Shown here piece after piece: positions 61,894 through 64,000 of a stretch of 64,000 nt of DNA (positions are counted from its first letter, which is position 1; the number at the start of each line of letters is the position of its first letter). The position numbers and the translations under genes are program-made. The notes under the pieces were generated by a model, which did not search any database, was not told the DNA's origin, and saw only the letters and a program-made list of their open reading frames with translations. The stretch is from Hymenobacter perfusus (GTDB lineage Bacteria; Bacteroidota; Bacteroidia; Cytophagales; Hymenobacteraceae). The DNA is taken from positions 496,001-560,000 of the forward strand of contig NZ_RWIU01000001.1 in the NCBI RefSeq assembly GCF_003944765.1, written 5' to 3'.

Positions 61894-62181
61894 TTACAGG
61901 CCGTTATAGAAGTCGATGATATCGCCCTCTTTTACGGTCACGATGGCTTTTTTGCCATGTGGGCGACGGCCGGAAACGGCACCGCCTTTCGTGAACTTCG
62001 ATTTCACTTTGCCGATGGTGCGGATGGTGCTGATGCCCAGAACCGTCACGCCGTACAGCTGCTCAATCTCTTTCTTGATCTGAACTTTGTTGGCATCGAT
62101 AGCCACTTCGAAAGCGTATTGTCCTTTCTCGTTCAGACCCGTAGCCTTTTCAGTTACGATGGGTTTTTTCAGGATGCTCAT
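61894..62181 (-). CDS. rplW: 50S ribosomal protein L23
   Basis: 95 residues. MSILKKPIVTEKATGLNEKG, YAFEVAIDANKVQIKKEIEQ and GVTVLGISTIRTIGKVKSKF. Docking site for trigger factor and SRP at the exit tunnel. It overlaps the rplD stop by one base (TAATG), so translation is coupled. Confidence 0.98.
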   Translation of the reverse strand: MSILKKPIVTEKATGLNEKGQYAFEVAIDANKVQIKKEIEQLYGVTVLGISTIRTIGKVKSKFTKGGAVSGRRPHGKKAIVTVKEGDIIDFYNGL

Positions 62182-62819
62182 TACTCAGCAGTGGTATAGA
62201 GTTGTTCCAGTGCGCTCAACCCATCTTCTGACAGCAGCAGGGTATCAGTGTTCAGCAGGTCGTGGGTGTTCAGAGCTACAGGGGTAGCTACGCTCACGCG
62301 CTGAATGTTACGGGCCGACAGAACGACGTTCTTATCAACCGAGCCGGTTACCAGCAGAGTCTTGCGGCCATTGTCCAGCTTCAGACCAGCCAGAATGGCG
62401 GCAAACTCTTTCGTCTTGGGAGTCGAGAGGGAAATATTTTCCACTACCGATACCTTGCCGTCTTTCGCCAGCACCGAGAGGGCCGACAGACGAGCGAGAC
62501 GCTTGGTTTTCTTGTTGAGCTTGAAGCCATAGTCGCGGGGCTGAGGACCGAAAATCCGGCCACCACCTACGAATACACCCGACTTCATGCTACCTGCGCG
62601 GGCTCCGCCAGTACCTTTCTGCTTCTTCAGCTTCTTGGTAGTGCCGTGTACTTCGTTGCGCTGCTTCGACTTGTGCGTGCCCTGGCGCTGATTGGCCAAG
62701 TACTGCTTTACGTCGAGGTACATCACGTGCTCATTCGGCTCTAGGCCGAAGATGGCGTCGGACAGGGTAACCTTGCGGCCGGTGTCCTCACCTTTGATGT
62801 TGATTACTGACAGTTCCAT
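62181..62819 (-). CDS. rplD: 50S ribosomal protein L4
   Basis: 212 residues. MELSVINIKGEDTGRKVTLS, NQRQGTHKSKQRNEVHGTTK, KQKGTGGARAGSMKSGVFVG and GRIFGPQPRDYGFKLNKKTK. The long loop reaches the exit tunnel. In E. coli it represses the S10 operon at the leader. It is 9 bases after rplC. Confidence 0.98.
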   Translation of the reverse strand: MELSVINIKGEDTGRKVTLSDAIFGLEPNEHVMYLDVKQYLANQRQGTHKSKQRNEVHGTTKKLKKQKGTGGARAGSMKSGVFVGGGRIFGPQPRDYGFKLNKKTKRLARLSALSVLAKDGKVSVVENISLSTPKTKEFAAILAGLKLDNGRKTLLVTGSVDKNVVLSARNIQRVSVATPVALNTHDLLNTDTLLLSEDGLSALEQLYTTAE

Positions 62820-62828
62820 CTTACTAGC

Positions 62829-63449
62829 TTATTTTTCCAGGACCACGAAAGAGTTCTTGGCACCGGGAATCGAGCCGCTAACCACGATGAGGTTTTTGTC
62901 GGCTACAATGCGCATCACCTTCAGGTTCTGCACTTTCACACGGTCGTTGCCCATGCGGCCACCCATGCGCATTCCTTTGAATACGCGCGAAGGCCAAGAG
63001 CAGGCACCGATAGAACCGGGGTGACGGCCGCGGTTATGCTGACCGTGGGTCTGGCCACCAACACCAGCGAAGTTGTAGCGCTTTACAACGCCCTGGAAGC
63101 CTTTACCTTTAGAGGTACCTACTACGTCAACGAATTCACCTTCTTCGAAGAGGGTAGCGTCGATGGTAGAGCCGGCGGCATAGTTGCCAGCTTCGTTAGT
63201 GCGAAACTCAACGAGTTTGCGCTTGGGGGTGGTTCCGGCTTTCGCGAAGTGACCAGCCAATGCTTTGGTGGTGTTCTTCGCTTTTTTCTCGCCGTAGCCG
63301 AGCTGGATGGCCGTGTAGCCGTCCGTTTCGATGGTCTTAACCTGCGTCACTACGCACGGACCCGCCTCAATGAGCGTGCAGGGAATGTTCTTCCCGTCCG
63401 GAGTGAAGAGGCTTGTCATACCGATTTTTTTACCGATGATGCCAGGCAT
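62829..63449 (-). CDS. rplC: 50S ribosomal protein L3
   Basis: 206 residues. [60 protein letters not shown] and [20 protein letters not shown], with the conserved [10 protein letters not shown] loop. It is the first gene of this cluster; rpsJ, usually placed immediately upstream, is absent. A TAnnTTTG box lies 65 bases upstream of the ATG. Confidence 0.98.
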   Translation of the reverse strand: MPGIIGKKIGMTSLFTPDGKNIPCTLIEAGPCVVTQVKTIETDGYTAIQLGYGEKKAKNTTKALAGHFAKAGTTPKRKLVEFRTNEAGNYAAGSTIDATLFEEGEFVDVVGTSKGKGFQGVVKRYNFAGVGGQTHGQHNRGRHPGSIGACSWPSRVFKGMRMGGRMGNDRVKVQNLKVMRIVADKNLIVVSGSIPGAKNSFVVLEK

Positions 63450-63479
63450 TCGATTGGGGTTTTAGAAAAAGACACACTT

Positions 63480-63502
63480 GAAAACGCCCAAGTGGCGTTT
63501 TC
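63480..63502 (-). promoter_or_regulatory. Hairpin in the rplC leader
   Basis: Perfect 9-bp stem GAAAACGCC / GGCGTTTTC with a 5-base loop, between the -7 box and the rplC start on the message. It may be an autoregulatory site or processing signal. Confidence 0.6.
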
Positions 63503-63514
63503 GGAAATGGAGTG

Positions 63515-63522
63515 CAAAGCTA
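63515..63522 (-). promoter_or_regulatory. -7 promoter box of the ribosomal protein operon
   Basis: TAGCTTTG on the gene strand matches TAnnTTTG, upstream of rplC. The upstream 40 bases are AT-rich, as expected for a strong promoter; a TTA lies near -33 rather than TTG. Confidence 0.65.
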
Positions 63523-63702
63523 GGAAATTGTTGTGTTATAATCTAACTGTGTTCCGAAATATTTTAAGAGTTAAGCAGTTAGCCCCGTTCGTATTTCGTG
63601 TTGCGGTGCAACAGTGGTCCTGTACTCACTCACGGGCAGTCAAATACGCCACTATCAGCCCACTTGACAATGGGCTGCTTAAGCTGGTAGCTTTTTAATG
63701 GC

Positions 63703-64000
63703 TCACACTGGTCGCCATTGCCCTTCCGGAGCAGGAACCGGCTTCTGCCCCTCCAGAGCTAGGAGAATAAAAAACAGGACGTATCCCAATCCTATTTGCG
63801 TTTCCAGCGTGTATTCTACCAGAAAGGACAAGGTAACTATAACGTACTGCGCCAAGAGTAGCGGTGCGTAATTGGGCCATATGCTTAAACCAGCATAGTA
63901 AAAGCCGACAATAAACAGTAGCAGGCCAACAAGCCCGAAAGCTACTGCCGAAAACAGAAACTGGTTGTGCGGCTGGATATAGAATTCCGGACGAATATTC
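63703..64000 (-). CDS. O-antigen ligase family protein, C-terminal end only
   Basis: The frame runs from the window edge to TGA at 63703-63705 (98 residues visible; the start is outside). It shows PEFYIQPHNQFLFSAVAFGL with a membrane span (VGLLLFIVGFYYAGL) and a second span with PLLLAQYVIVTLSFLVEYTL. The N-x-F plus S-F-L-V-E-x-T-L-E-T-Q motif is that of Wzy/WaaL-type O-antigen ligases. It transfers or polymerises surface glycans at the inner membrane. It is on the same strand as the ribosomal cluster, 253 bp upstream of rplC, and lower in GC than most of the window. Confidence 0.85.
   Translation of the reverse strand, partial: NIRPEFYIQPHNQFLFSAVAFGLVGLLLFIVGFYYAGLSIWPNYAPLLLAQYVIVTLSFLVEYTLETQIGLGYVLFFILLALEGQKPVPAPEGQWRPV

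Noticed and set aside
63695..63880. 61-residue minus ORF next to the window end
   Set aside because: Another frame across the same bases is open to the window edge and encodes the O-antigen ligase C-terminus.

Overview
The window reads as chromosomal DNA of a GC-rich member of the Bacteroidota, most like Hymenobacter or a close relative in the Cytophagales. The evidence is three proteins with type IX secretion (T9SS) C-terminal sorting domains (an alpha-amylase, a DUF4331 protein and a CARDB protein), a TonB receptor with a carboxypeptidase-like N-terminal domain, a roughly 1100-residue SecA, lysine ALDH7, -7 promoter boxes of the Bacteroidota type TAnnTTTG, and almost no Shine-Dalgarno sequences before starts. 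The genus is inference from overall protein character, not from a search.

Layout. 1-5112 (minus): a truncated TPR/MORN-type protein, a PPC/DUF296 protein, then a DUF4097-like envelope protein, an anti-sigma-like membrane protein and an ECF sigma factor that look like one regulatory unit. 5407-14376: lipoprotein, ALDH7 aldehyde dehydrogenase, Deg/HtrA protease, Hsp20, outer-membrane beta protein, M20 peptidase, SPOR lipoprotein and deoC. 14590-22347: secA, a lipoprotein, UDP-galactopyranose mutase with a glycosyltransferase, and a GNAT acetyltransferase. 22476-32743: orphan ABC ATPase, dapF, RlmI-like methyltransferase, Ppx/GppA phosphatase, Ldh-family oxidoreductase, and two paralogous L,D-transpeptidase-family proteins on either side of a secreted alpha-amylase. 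33309-40624 (all minus): a five-gene locus, DUF4331 / TPR / HupE-UreJ / small exported Cys protein / TonB receptor, the best candidate here for an undescribed system, possibly metal acquisition. 41098-47795: HscA-type Hsp70, anmK, small exported proteins, DivIC/FtsB-like protein and enolase.

48060-63449 (minus) is the S10-spc-alpha ribosomal protein cluster from rplC to rplQ with secY, map, infA and rpoA. It starts at rplC without rpsJ and is preceded by the end of an O-antigen ligase gene. Internal terminators, hairpins and TAnnTTTG boxes suggest it is divided into several transcription units, notably at rpsH, rpoA and rplQ. S3 and S5 carry Arg/Gly-rich tails.

Intergenic DNA is unusually structured: tandem heptamers of different sequence at several loci, long near-perfect inverted repeats, and many strong intrinsic terminators, often shared by convergent genes. 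No tRNA, rRNA, CRISPR array, integrase or transposase was seen. All coordinates and motifs were read by eye; no search or alignment was run.
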